From assembly GCA_024180945.1 (NCBI GenBank), contig JAKSGN010000035.1, forward strand, positions 744,001-808,000: a stretch of 64,000 nucleotides of DNA, read 5' to 3'. The stretch is from Macrophomina tecta (lineage: Eukaryota; Ascomycota; Dothideomycetes; Botryosphaeriales; Botryosphaeriaceae). A program made the position numbers and the translations under genes. Each line of letters starts with the position of its first letter. Within the stretch, counting starts at the first letter, position 1. The notes beneath the pieces are model-generated. The model had not been told where the DNA came from. It did not search any database and saw only the letters and a program-made list of their open reading frames with translations. Of the stretch, positions 10,793-21,674 are shown one piece after another.

Positions 10793-12656
10793 TAGTCTCA
10801 CGGTGTTGTGTGTGACACGATTCTCAAACGCAACACATCAAAGTGAGGGATGTGTGATTTAGTACTGGACCTAGCAAGGAGCCGTTGGAAGCTTCCGAAC
10901 AAGTCCTGCATCAATACTGCCACACTCTGATGCTTTCCGCACCCGTCCAGTCATGGCTGTTCTCCTGTGTTGGGTCGGAAGAAACAGCTTTGAGCTGAGG
11001 CTGCAATGCTGCGCCACTCAGGACTTCATTTGTCTTCAAATGAAAGGCTCAGTGCCCGAGCGTTAGATTTGCGCTAACATACGGGTGGATCGCAACAGCT
11101 GGAGGCTGTGCATCGACTGCGCCTCGCCTTGCGGGTAATAATGCAGATGATTGCACCAAGGCCGATCATAATTACTTCGTTTCAATTCGCTTGCCTCCAT
11201 GCCCTCTTTTTTTTTACACGTTTTGTTACCTACGCGGCTTTCGCCGTAAGCCCTCGCTCTTCTATTACCTTTCATTGTTCTCTATGTCCGAACTCTGCCT
11301 CTTCTTCCCTCTTCGGATTGTGATTCGGCTTCTTGGATGCGCGTTTTTTTTTTTTTTTTCTTTTCTTTTTTTGAGGGGGGCGGTGGCCTTCCCAGAGCGA
11401 CAGCGTTGGCGTTTAAAGGGGAAGGTTTCCTTTTACGGGACTACACTTGCTTTCAATCTCGTCCGGCACGAAGGATGCCTTTTCCCACCCATCTACAATC
11501 GTAGTGTCTACATTCGCTTACCTTATCCCTACCATAACATGTTGTTTCTTCCAGTTCGGCCTGTTTTCTGATTATTTTTATTGTCCTGTTTCTTTTTCTT
11601 GATGGTCATGACGAATAAACAAACCCGGCGTGATTTGGGGTACATGTGCGTGTTAGAGCGCCTTCAAGCTTCAATGTACCATTTGGTGTTACTGCAAGGA
11701 AATAAACCGAGGGTGCTGATTGCGGGAAATAAAGGGAGATACCTGGGCAGACGGGATGGATGGATGGATGGATGGATGGATGGATGGATTGTGTGGATGG
11801 ATTGTGTGGACGGGTGGACGGGTGGATACGGTGGGGAATAGAAGTGTCTACGGATACTTCTTTATCTCTGCTGGTCGGGTTCGCGAATTTTTCTTTTGCA
11901 CATTAGAGCCAATCAAATGAATTGGACCGTACAGAAGCATCCCCCCCCCTTAGTGTGAATACTCAACCAGAGAGACAGGACTGGACCGGCCCCTTATCAG
12001 CACAAAGGCTTTTTTCTGTGTCGGAATGTTCCTAAGTTCTCCGAACATGTATGCGCATGAATTCTTCCAAGTGAAGACGTGAGATACTACTACGATGTTG
12101 GTATTGTGAACACCCTGCATGGGATGTGGAACATGAAATGCAAACTGAACTGTAGGCGCTGGGGATGGAGGCACAAACAGAGATCGATGTTATCGCGGAT
12201 CGCATTGAGATGGCGTCTGTTGCAGGTGGACGGGAATGAGGGGGTTTAATTTGCCGTGTCCCTGAAGCGACTCCACATCCGCGATGACGCGCATGGAACC
12301 CACGGCATCCAGGCACAACACGATCGGAACGCTTGATTCGCAGTGGACGGGCGGGATGATGATTCGTGAGTGTGGTAGGGCTGAGGATGGTCACGCGTTT
12401 CGCGCAAAGTTCCCGTCGCGGACGGCTGCGGCTGCGCGCCTTCCTTGTTTACCAAAGCGCCAACACACGGGCCCCAACCTTCTGGCCTTGCGTCACAAGC
12501 TGTTCTCCATCTCTCCACCGACTCTTTCTCCCCCGCCCGGAGCTCACGGGCACGCGTCGCTACCCGCTGTCGCCATCTCCCGCTGCCATTCCACTGCTCT
12601 TCTTTTTGTTCTCGATTATCATCGCCTGACTTGCGATCGCCTGACACGCTTCCCCA
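10793..12656. other. Intergenic, phosphatase gene to basic nuclear-protein gene
   Basis: Contains the 3' UTR of the phosphatase gene, T/C-rich runs near 11345-11375, a GGAT microsatellite at 11754-11789, and a G/C-rich promoter stretch at about 12240-12656. Short ORFs are all low-complexity or shadows of each other. Confidence 0.5.
11754..11789 (+). repeat. GGAT tetranucleotide microsatellite
   Basis: About nine units of GGAT in a row, followed to about 11827 by degraded units (GTGTGGATGG, CGGGTGGACG). It is intergenic and likely length-polymorphic. Confidence 0.9.
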
Positions 12657-14563
12657 ATGGTCCACACATGTCGTCAGTCGTCGAGGCTGCGGAGCACTCC
12701 GCAGGTACGTCGACCCATTGATTCCGCTCCGGTTTTTATCAGCCCGTGAGTGCGCGCTCTAACACACACCAGTCTCGTCGCGACAGCGGAACCACTGATG
12801 GCGTAACGTCGCCAACCGCTGCTAAGACACCGAAGATGCCTACGCTGGGCGAGGCAGACGAGCAGCTCAAATCTGCATCGACACAGCAAGCTGCAACCCC
12901 GAAAGCCTCTAACAACGCTGCTTCCGGCATTCCTGAGGATGTACACACCCCGACTAGCAAGATCCCGATCGAGCCAAGTGGCCTTGACATGCACCCGCAT
13001 CACCACCAGCACACCACCGCAAAGCCTCTGGATGAAGCCCGCTGGCTGGGTTTCCTCAACATGGGTGCATGCACTGAGCCGGTCAAGAAGGGTGTCAGCA
13101 AGGTTCCGATCACACAAGCCACTCCCACCAAGTCCCAAGAAGTTACAAATACCTTTTCGACGCCCGAGTTCAAGTTCCGCTTCCGTCGTCCGTCGCTCGA
13201 TCTCAGCCCCGAGGCCAAGAAGCTCATGGAAGAGAGCCGGAAGGAGGCCGAGAAGATTCGAGCTCAGATGGCAGCCAACCCAGAAAAGTTCGGTTTCGAA
13301 AAGACAGAGGATATCGCGCGCAGGATGGCCACTCCGAAGAGTAAGACTGGTCGGTATAGTGCGGCTCACATGGCCGAATTCAAGAAGATGGATTCCATCG
13401 CGAACCACCCATCTGCTTCTCGCGCCAACCACAATCGCTTGCAGCCTGCCACCGCAGCTCTAAAGCGCTCCCCGTCGAAGGCTGAACTGGACAAGCCTGA
13501 GCAGTCAAACGGAAAATTGACGCGCGCGAAGCCGAGGACCAGCACCATTCGTAGGGCAGAGGAGGATGGCAAGGCCAGCCCCGCCAAACGTGTCAAACAC
13601 AACAAGGAAGAAATTGCTTCTGATACCCGCAGAGTTGGAGATAATGCAGGTGGCAAGAAGCCGATTGTTCAGAGGAGCGCCGTCGCCGCTCGCAGCAGTA
13701 CTGGTATTCCGCGGTCCTTGTCGCACCTGACCACTCCTACGAAGGCCTCCTTAGCGCGTTCGCAAAGCGTCAAGACGCTGAAGAAGACGTCTTTCATACC
13801 TACTTTGGCTCGGTCTCCGTCTGCGCAGGCCCTTCAGACTCCTTCGAAGACGCCGTCGTTTATGGACGGTCTCCGTAAGGCCAGCAAGACCGTCTCACGT
13901 CTACCTTCAATGAAGTCTATTCTCCGCAGCCCTGTCCGTCACTATTCCAATGATCCGGCAAAGATCGCTGCTGGCACGCACGTTACATCGCCGCCGGACC
14001 TGAACAAGATTCTCCTCGACCTTCCTGCCACGGCGCCCGTTCAGAAGCGTGTCGTTTTCAGTGAGAGTACACTTGCGCGCACCGAGCAAGAGGAGGCTGC
14101 GAATGTTCGTGCGTCGTCAGAGGTTCCACAGCAAGCGCCATCCGAAGTTCCGTATCCCAAATTGCCAGCGCTCTCACCTGCCCGTCGCTCCACTATGGAA
14201 GTGGGCGATTTCACATTTCGTTCTGACAGGACGATCAAGTTCAGTTCCAGCATCAAGGGGCCTACCATCCGCCATGTGCGCAATAGCGGAGCTTCGGCCG
14301 CGCTTCCGGACCCTTTTAATACCACGGCAACTCCTGCCAAGAAGCGCAAGCTAGATGTGCCCAGCGAAATCCTGGAAAGCGAGAAGGAGAATGAAGGTGA
14401 TGCGGGTGACCGCCCGGTGAAGCGCGCCAAGTCCTCGATCAAAGCCACTCCTACGCCGAAGCCTGAGGTTGGCAACAAGACTCCTCGTCGCAAGGATGCC
14501 AGTCGTGGAGCACTTAGCCAGGCAAGGCTGAATGCCTTAGCTCAACCCAAGCGGAGGGTTTAG
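12657..14563 (+). CDS. Basic, disordered nuclear-type protein, 2 exons (function unknown)
   Basis: Exon 1 (12657-12704, 16 codons from ATG) and exon 2 (12773-14563) are joined over a 68-nt intron (GTACGT ... CACCAG), giving 612 aa. I do not recognise a named family. What can be seen: almost the whole chain is rich in Ser, Pro, Lys, Arg and Thr, with many SP/TP sites typical of cyclin-dependent or MAP kinase targets. One predicted helix reads SPEAKKLMEESRKEAEKIRA (about residues 160-180). Repeated phrases of the type SRSQSVKTLKK / ARSPSAQALQTP / RLPSMKSILRSPVRH are present, as is a conserved-looking block YSNDPAKIAAGTHVTSPPDL. Basic clusters PAKKRKLD (about 538-545) and PVKRAKS could act as nuclear import signals. 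A chromatin- or spindle-linked scaffold is possible but not shown. Without exon 1 the second exon has no ATG near its start. Confidence 0.78.
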
Positions 14564-15540
14564 GCTCTTTGTTGGCACGCAACCAAAACATACACGGGCA
14601 GGAGTTAACTGGTTTGAAGTTTCGATACGAGTAACGATACAGCATTTCGGGCAGTTTGTTTTCGATTTCCGAGCTTTGTTGATGGGACATGAGACGCCGA
14701 CACAGGAAACCGGGTTTTAGGCAAAAAGCTCCAGGGCACTGCTCAGACGTTGGGGCGCGGAAGGAGTTGCAGCGGCTGGCGTGCCCGACGGCTTGTTCGG
14801 GACAGCTAGAGATCCGTTTGACCGCGGTGACAGGCGTAGCGAGCAGATTGCTTAGGTGACCGGCTGGGATGGTTTGGTGAGCAGTGGTCGCCTTACGCCA
14901 GGGTACCCTGCTCAAGATCTACTCGCTTGACGTTGGGTTGCGCACATCACTCACAGCATTTCCCTGTTGGGGGTGGGCCACGCGGTGCTTTACTCCGTCA
15001 CTGGGCAGCGTTGCTTTTTTCTTTTTTTTTTTTTTTTCTCTGGTGCTTTCTTGCCTGGTGTGCTGGGTCTGGTGCATCGGATGGATTTAATGGTAGGCCA
15101 GGCGCTGCTAGATCTTAACTGGTTCTCACAACACGGGCTCAACGGCTCACTGGATTTTCCCTTAGTTGTTTGGGGCTATGGTTAGCAATGGAAACATATT
15201 ACTCGTTCATACGCCGGGAAGCTCGGAGAAAGCCGGGCAGGGAGTTGATTAATAGATCTCCTGCTGTATGATTCTGAGTGCTTGCCTAGGTATGTGTGGG
15301 CGGCAGGGCTGAGCGGCCCAGGTAGGGCTCGTTCGGTAGAGCGCCGATCCAAAATTGTGGCGCGTAAGAAAGCCTCACCTTGTCCTTGCTGCCAGCCTAT
15401 CACCACCCACCGCTCCAGAGCCCTCGACCCGACTCTAGCTGCCATCCTTCCGCCGTCGTCTTCTCTGAATCGCGTTGTTACCGCCTCTAGCCTACATCTA
15501 CCACCCCACCCCCTCCGCAGACCCATAAACCGTCGCAACC
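14564..15540. other. Intergenic, before the BAG gene
   Basis: Presumed 3' UTR of the upstream gene, a T run of 16 at 15022-15037, and a C/T-rich leader (about 15400-15530) directly before the BAG-domain frame. An in-frame TAA at 15526 closes that frame upstream. No gene is seen. Confidence 0.5.
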
Positions 15541-16941
15541 GTGGCGTCACAACTCTGGTCCCGCGTCACCCACGCCATCAACCACCGCGATTCTGCTGCC
15601 CCGAAGCCTCGCGTCCTCAACACCGCACAGCAGTCCATCGTGCACCTCCAGCAAGCCCTTCACGACTTCCTACGCGCCTACAACGTGCCCATCCCAAACC
15701 TGCTACACGTCGACCCCGCCCCCTCACCGCCCAAGAGCCCGCTCGCCCACCTCTCCGCCGCCGCGGAGCGCTACACAGAAGACCCGACGTCGCTGGCCGT
15801 ACTGGTCGTGACCCTCATCGCGGGCATACTGATCGGTCTATTCGGCTTGAAAAGAATGTCATCGTGGAGCTCGCGCTTTGGGACGTGGAGCGGCCGCTTC
15901 AGCCCTTTCGGCCGCGGCGACACCAGCAGCACCGCCGTGTCCGACGCCGACTTCAGCTACATAACAACCGAAGACTTGGCCGCGAGCCAGAAGAACCTGG
16001 GCGCGTCGCCCAAGGCGGACAACGACTTTGCGAACAACATCCCACCCCCCTCTCAAGCTTCGGGTCGCAGCAACGCCAATGGCGAGACGGACGTGCTGGT
16101 GCTGAAGCACAAACGTGTCAGCTACCCAGTGCATTTCCCGCGTGGCGCTATCGACACGGGCGAGCTGGGTGTGCGCAGCGTGCGCGAGGCGGCGGCCCGC
16201 AAGATGGACGTGGACGACGCGCGCCGCATTAAGCTGTTCTTCAAGGGCCGCCAGCTCAAGGACGACCAGCAGGCCCGCAGCGTCGGCCTGCGCTCCGACA
16301 CGGAAAGCGAGATCCTGTGCGTCGTCGGTGAGGGCCCGCCGTTCAGCAGCTCGTCGAAGAACGACAGCCCCGGATATGCGCAGGGCGCCAGCGGCGACTC
16401 GGGCAGCGAATCGGGCAGTGATAATGGCAATGGTGGGTCCTCGACGCCCGGCGGCTCGCGCTCGAGGAAGAGCGGTAAGAGCAAGCGCCGTCGCGGCGGG
16501 AAGAAGCATGGCAAGAAGAGCGCGACGCCTGAGCCGTCCGGCGGATATGTGGGTGGCGGCGCTGGCGCGGAGTTCTTGGGCGTGCCGTCATCCGCGGCGC
16601 TCCCGCCTCGTCCCTCAAGCTCGGGCTCGAATTCGCGTCCGCTACCGGCGCAGCCGTCGCAGCAGCCACAGACGCCGATGGGGAAGCTCGAGGAGCTTGG
16701 CAGCAAGTTTCATACTACGCTCGTGCCGCTATGCGTGCAGTTCATGAACAACCCGCCCAAGGAGCCGGCGAAGCGTGAGTTCGAGCATAAGAAGTTGACG
16801 GAGACGGTGCTGGCGCAGGTGTTACTGAAGTTGGATGGCGTCGAGACCGGTGGCGATGATGTGGCCAGGGCGAAGAGGAAGGAGTTGGTCAAAGAATGCA
16901 ACAGTATGCTGACGAGGTTGGATGAGGTTATGAAGCATTAG
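15541..16941 (+). CDS. Membrane-anchored BAG-domain Hsp70 co-chaperone (Snl1/Bag102-like)
   Basis: Open frame of 466 codons. Counting from the GTG at 15541: a hydrophobic segment LAVLVVTLIAGILIGLFGLK at about 85-104; a ubiquitin-like region at about 181-262 (DVLVLKHKRVSYPVHF ... KLFFKGRQLKDDQQARSVG); a Lys/Arg-rich stretch with GKSKRRRGGKKHGKK; and a three-helix BAG domain at about 380-464 (KLEELGSKFHTTLVPLCVQF ... MLTRLDEVMK). BAG domains bind the ATPase domain of Hsp70 and promote nucleotide exchange; yeast Snl1 and fission-yeast Bag102 are tethered to membranes by such an N-terminal segment. The start is the problem: the frame is closed by TAA at 15526 and its first ATG is at 15856, after the membrane segment. 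The GTG at 15541 sits in a fine start context (CAACC GTG GCG). Either GUG is used, the base is wrong, or an upstream exon supplies the ATG. Confidence 0.8.
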   Translation: MASQLWSRVTHAINHRDSAAPKPRVLNTAQQSIVHLQQALHDFLRAYNVPIPNLLHVDPAPSPPKSPLAHLSAAAERYTEDPTSLAVLVVTLIAGILIGLFGLKRMSSWSSRFGTWSGRFSPFGRGDTSSTAVSDADFSYITTEDLAASQKNLGASPKADNDFANNIPPPSQASGRSNANGETDVLVLKHKRVSYPVHFPRGAIDTGELGVRSVREAAARKMDVDDARRIKLFFKGRQLKDDQQARSVGLRSDTESEILCVVGEGPPFSSSSKNDSPGYAQGASGDSGSESGSDNGNGGSSTPGGSRSRKSGKSKRRRGGKKHGKKSATPEPSGGYVGGGAGAEFLGVPSSAALPPRPSSSGSNSRPLPAQPSQQPQTPMGKLEELGSKFHTTLVPLCVQFMNNPPKEPAKREFEHKKLTETVLAQVLLKLDGVETGGDDVARAKRKELVKECNSMLTRLDEVMKH

Positions 16942-18135
16942 ATGGGAGGGTTTGTCTCTCGGTGGGATGAAGAGTGCTTGCCGGTACGGAGTCCGAGTAG
17001 CCGTACTTGTCGGCATGACATGTTGTTACCTTTTTCATTTCTTTCCCTTCACACTCGATTGATGAGATAGACGGAGGGATCATGCGACACTTGGTCGGAA
17101 GTTATGGGTGGTACCATGGATGGATTTGTGTTTACTCAGGTTGAACGGAACAGGCAATCGGTTTGGGGACCGGGCAACGTGTCTCAAGACATCAACATTG
17201 CTTACTCACGAATGGGCAATGAAAGGACATTACGGATAAGGAGGGCTCGGGTTTGGGATTAGGACTCCTCTTTTCGTGGTTCCAGAAAAGACGATTGCGG
17301 CATGGCAACGACACTCGATCTTGCTCGCTTCCATAACCACTTTACACTTCTTGCATGTCCTTCTGCTTCATTTTCATCCTATTATGATTTCTTCATGAGC
17401 GGCCTTTCCCCTTCTTCTTCTTCCTCCTGTTCAACTCTTGTCCTTTGCATATGCGAGCGTTTGTACGGAGAAAAATTCGACGCGACTCGGCCTCATCTGA
17501 TATCCTGCGCGCACTTTGTGCCTCATACGGGCTCTCGCTGCTCTCCCCCTTTCCCGTTTCTTCTTATTCAAACGCTCGATTGCTTGTCCGCTTGTTTCCA
17601 TATAGAAGTTGTTTTTCCATTGTAATGGGTGGTAGAGAGCAGGGCGCGCTCCTCGACGGCTCCTCTATGTATGTCGTTTGCGAAATTTTTTCTCTTGAAG
17701 GGTGGCCTCTCTGTTTCTTGTTGTGTCCTTTCCTCGTTACGGTTCGTCGTTCAATGCATAGCAGATACGGCGTGCGAACGTTGCATATGGTCGCCACTGA
17801 TTTTATTCAGGTCTGCTTTGATATGCTGTCCTCGTCGCTTGACAGGGTTGCTGGTGTATGTAGCAATGAAATTCGAAAGAAATTGGGATAATGAGTCTGC
17901 TTGTGCGAATTGTATGAAGTATTGTGTGTCTGAGATCGTGTGTGAGTTATTGTTTACAATAGCTGGAAAAAGATTAGCAGCAAGTATGCAAAGAAGATCA
18001 GGGGCTAAAGTAGCTGGAGATCTGAGATTACGTTGAGGCAGATAGAGCTGCTGGCATTCTAGCGTGGGCCCTTTCCTTCAACATATGGGCTGAATAGCTG
18101 CCAGGTCCGCCTTGGTAGTGTTGACCATGGAGATG

Positions 18136-18156
18136 TTGAAGCAGTCAACCGGGGCG
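18136..18156 (+). repeat. Dispersed motif copy (diverged)
   Basis: TTGAAGCAGTC is followed by AACCGGGG, a weaker match to the core GCAGTCRTCCGGATGCAA seen elsewhere in intergenic DNA of this window. Confidence 0.35.
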
Positions 18157-21100
18157 TATATGTTTTTTTTTTTTTTTTTTTCTCATTGAACACTTACTTC
18201 TGAATAACTACTCAGCTCCTCACAGAAGAGTCCGCAATCACACTTTCGTACGGGCAAACGCTACATGTGCCTGGTAGCCACACGGTAAAGCCAGTGAACG
18301 AACCCTTCAGATTCCCTTTCTCCGTTTTCTTAATATGTGTATAACGTGGATGTGGTATCCCGTAGAATAGTGGCCGGAAAGGAACCTGCGAACAAGTGGT
18401 TTGCCGGGCTGGTGAAAGATCCCCATGCCTCTTTCGGTTTGTACCGCCATGGCGAGCTATATGCCTTTGAAGGCTCGGCTTTTTGCAGTGGCCTACACTG
18501 TGATTGATCAGTTACTGATGAAGTGGCTCCTAATGTATGTGGCTGCTGCGCGAGCGACGGGCTATCACACCCGCAGCCCAACTCTCAACCCCTCGCTACT
18601 ATGAGCGAGCTTGCTCGGTACCGCTCCTCAATAGGCCGCACAACCATGCTAGCTCTGGACAGCCAAAATGAAAGATGGATCTGAAATCGCATGAGGCAAA
18701 AAAAGGACAAAAAAAAAAAAAAAAAAAACTCCTTCGTCACTCGCGAAAGGAAAGGTTATAGGGCGAAATGAGCAGGTGGGAGGAAAAGTGAGCAAGACAA
18801 AAGGTTGCTCCGGACAGTTACCTACAGAAATTCCCCTCCCCCAAGACCATGAGGCGGTTGGAGGGAGATCTGTTTGCGACCCTAGTGTTGACTGAGGCAG
18901 GTGGTGGTGTTTGGACGGGGAAGGAAGAGAGAGAGAGAGAGGCTGGAGACAGTTGAACAGGTCACCGACGCCAACACAACTTGCTATCCAGCGTTCTGGC
19001 GCTGGCTAAAATGAGGGAACTGCTGGCTCGGTACATACGGATCCGTTGTGAGCTAGGGAGGTTGCGGGGCATAGCGGCGCGAGGTGTGAGGCGTTCAGGC
19101 GGAAAGTTTGAAAAAGCGTTGCATTCGCTGCGCATAAATTGTGCCCAGAGCAAAAGTGCGAGACAACTATTAATAAGCGTATATCAAGTGCCCTCTAAAA
19201 ACTCTCTTCGGAGATCTTCACTTCCGTAGCGGCGTGGAACTGTTGGTGCTTATATGACAGACACCAAATACCAGGTTCGTCAACGCTTCGGCACTTCAAA
19301 TTGTGCATAGTACGTTTCTATTCACAGGGGATAAATGAGCCAGATGTTGAAGGGGTAGTTGTTGACAGATTTTTGCTTCCGATGTGGATCTTTAGCATCC
19401 TTCATAATTGAAAGGTTGGTCGGATGGATCACTGAGGCTTTGCATTCAACTTTTTTTAATGCATGGGTTCCGGCATCTTTTCCGTGCCGTATTTCCGAGG
19501 AGGGTTTTGCAAAATCGGCGTCTCCGAGTCGCTGACAGCTCACCCAATTCCCTGAGCTATTTCGTTCTCTTGCCCCATAACCCTGACTACGGACGAAAGA
19601 GGTAAAGTGATAGGTGGACTGTCTGTGTTGGAGACAAACTTCTGCTGTTGACATGTAGCCTTGGCCTTTGGCGAATTCATATGATGGCTGGGGACGAAGA
19701 CTCACAGGCCTCTGTGCTGGCAGCACTGAAACGTCATAGGAGTGTTGTACAGATCGGACGGGTTCTGCTGCATCGCAAGATCAGAAGCCCGGCCCTCTTA
19801 TGAAATGCCCACTTCAAGATGATGTGTCCGAACTTCTGAGACTCTGTCCACGGTCAACCGCGTAGAAAGGCCGATGACCTGAAGTGATCATCATAAGTGG
19901 CTGCACGTCCCCGCTTGAGATGCCAGAGTCGAGTCGTGCAGTGATTCTCGACCACAAAATATCTCCGCGGCGAAACTCTGTCCGGAAGCTATGGGGAAAA
20001 GGAGGTCCAGGCAGCAACCCTCCTCGGCCTGCCCCGGCCACAAGCTTTTGAGGATTTACGGGATCGCCTTCCTCGTACATACAAGTACGCGCAATGCCTC
20101 CTGCAAGGCTCGGGCCTAAGAGTGTCCGATACGCCGACAGGAACTCCCTCCATTTCACCTGTTAGGCACTGGGCGCCTCTGGCCTATTCTTTCAGTCATA
20201 TGCGCCATAAGAGCTGATGTTGATGACGTCTGTTTCGGCATTGTTGCAGGTCGCCTTGTCATGGGGAGCGAAGGCACTTGTCTGGACGCAGAAAGCAAGC
20301 ATTTTTCTGGAAGCCAACGTCGAGGCGAATGCCTCAACACCTTGGTAGAGTTCTGACGCTTGTTGTTGCAGCCATTTAGACACAGACTCTATCATCGTTA
20401 TCCGAAATGGGTGGGAAATGCATTAGTGTTCCGCTGTAGGCTACTATATCTCTATGATTTTGGGATTGTCGTGTTGGCGGGCACTTCAATTTGTTAAGTC
20501 AGATCTTGTTTTCCCACGGCGTGGACGGCAGAAAACGATATCAGCCTTTTACCAGCACCGACATCGCACGCAAATCATCTATCACTCATCACGGCGGCAT
20601 TTGTATGAATATCCATAGATTTTAGAAACCATTCAAACATTGCAAAAGCACTGCCGCATGCGGTAAGGCGGATGTTCTCGGGGCCAGACCCGGTCTCGGT
20701 GAGACGCTGACGCTGCCCGTTTTGAGTGAATTGGCACGCGGACTATATCTAAAAGTTCGGCTATGGGTATCTCGTGAGGGCGTACGCAAGCGTGTGTACG
20801 AGAGCAGAAGAATTCATTTGGGCGTGTATGTGCGAGACACGCCTCTGCTTTACGTCCGGACAAATACCTCGATCCACCACCGCCAAGGCAGGCTGCAACG
20901 TATCCGAAACCGAGCCCATACGTCTGTGTTACTATTGTCACAGCTATTGTACTTGCGTGCTGTCCCTGTAGTACTGCTGAGCTCTGGAGACCAAGAGATG
21001 CCTGATATGGTATTGGCATTTTGGAATCAACCACGGTAGGAAATGTTGACATGATACTGGTATCCATACTGTTGTCCCAGATTTCTATATGATACAATGG

Positions 21101-21656
21101 CTAGAGAAAATTTAACAGCAAGTGCAGGTATCCGCGCGCAGCGTCGAAGCACTCGTGACAAAGTCAAGTTGTCAACCTTTCCGCTCGTCCGGGTCTGCAA
21201 GTACATCTAACTTCCTTGTCCGAGAAATTTCACGCCGATATTACTGAGGTCTGCTTGGGTAGGCTTCGTGGATAGTCTCATGTCATTATCGAGCAGACCG
21301 GGCTCCCGCATGAGCCTGCGCGGAGTCAATGCCAGTGGTGGAGTCTTTGTATGGTAACCTGGCCGGCCCGTATCAGGATCGCCTGTGAGGCTCTCTGTTA
21401 GGGCCGAGACATGTTGGACGGGATATCTTTTGTTGAAGGAAACGGCATGAAACACATAATTGTCGGTCCGCGTTAAGGCTGGTATCCTGTGCGGGTTCCA
21501 CAACCGCTTAATGTCCTTCAGTGCCCAGTAATCTAGAGCCTTTTAATGATGTTGTGACATCTCAAGCTGCTGGTGAGTCAACGAAGTAGGATCCACCTTT
21601 TGATGCTCGGTTCTAGAACGGGGAATGGGCAGCAGGATGGAGTGCGCGAGAACAGG

Positions 21657-21674
21657 GTGAAGCAGTCATCGATG
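21657..21674 (+). repeat. Dispersed motif copy (diverged)
   Basis: GTGAAGCAGTCATCGATG; the left half matches the dispersed motif and the right half has drifted. Confidence 0.35.

Noticed and set aside
15282..16232. 316-codon plus ORF overlapping the BAG gene
   Set aside because: Arg/Pro-rich shadow in another frame of the GC-rich BAG region; the BAG frame has recognisable domains.
19814..20395. Adjacent minus ORFs that might be exons of one gene
   Set aside because: I could not find donor and acceptor pairs that join them in frame into a sensible protein.
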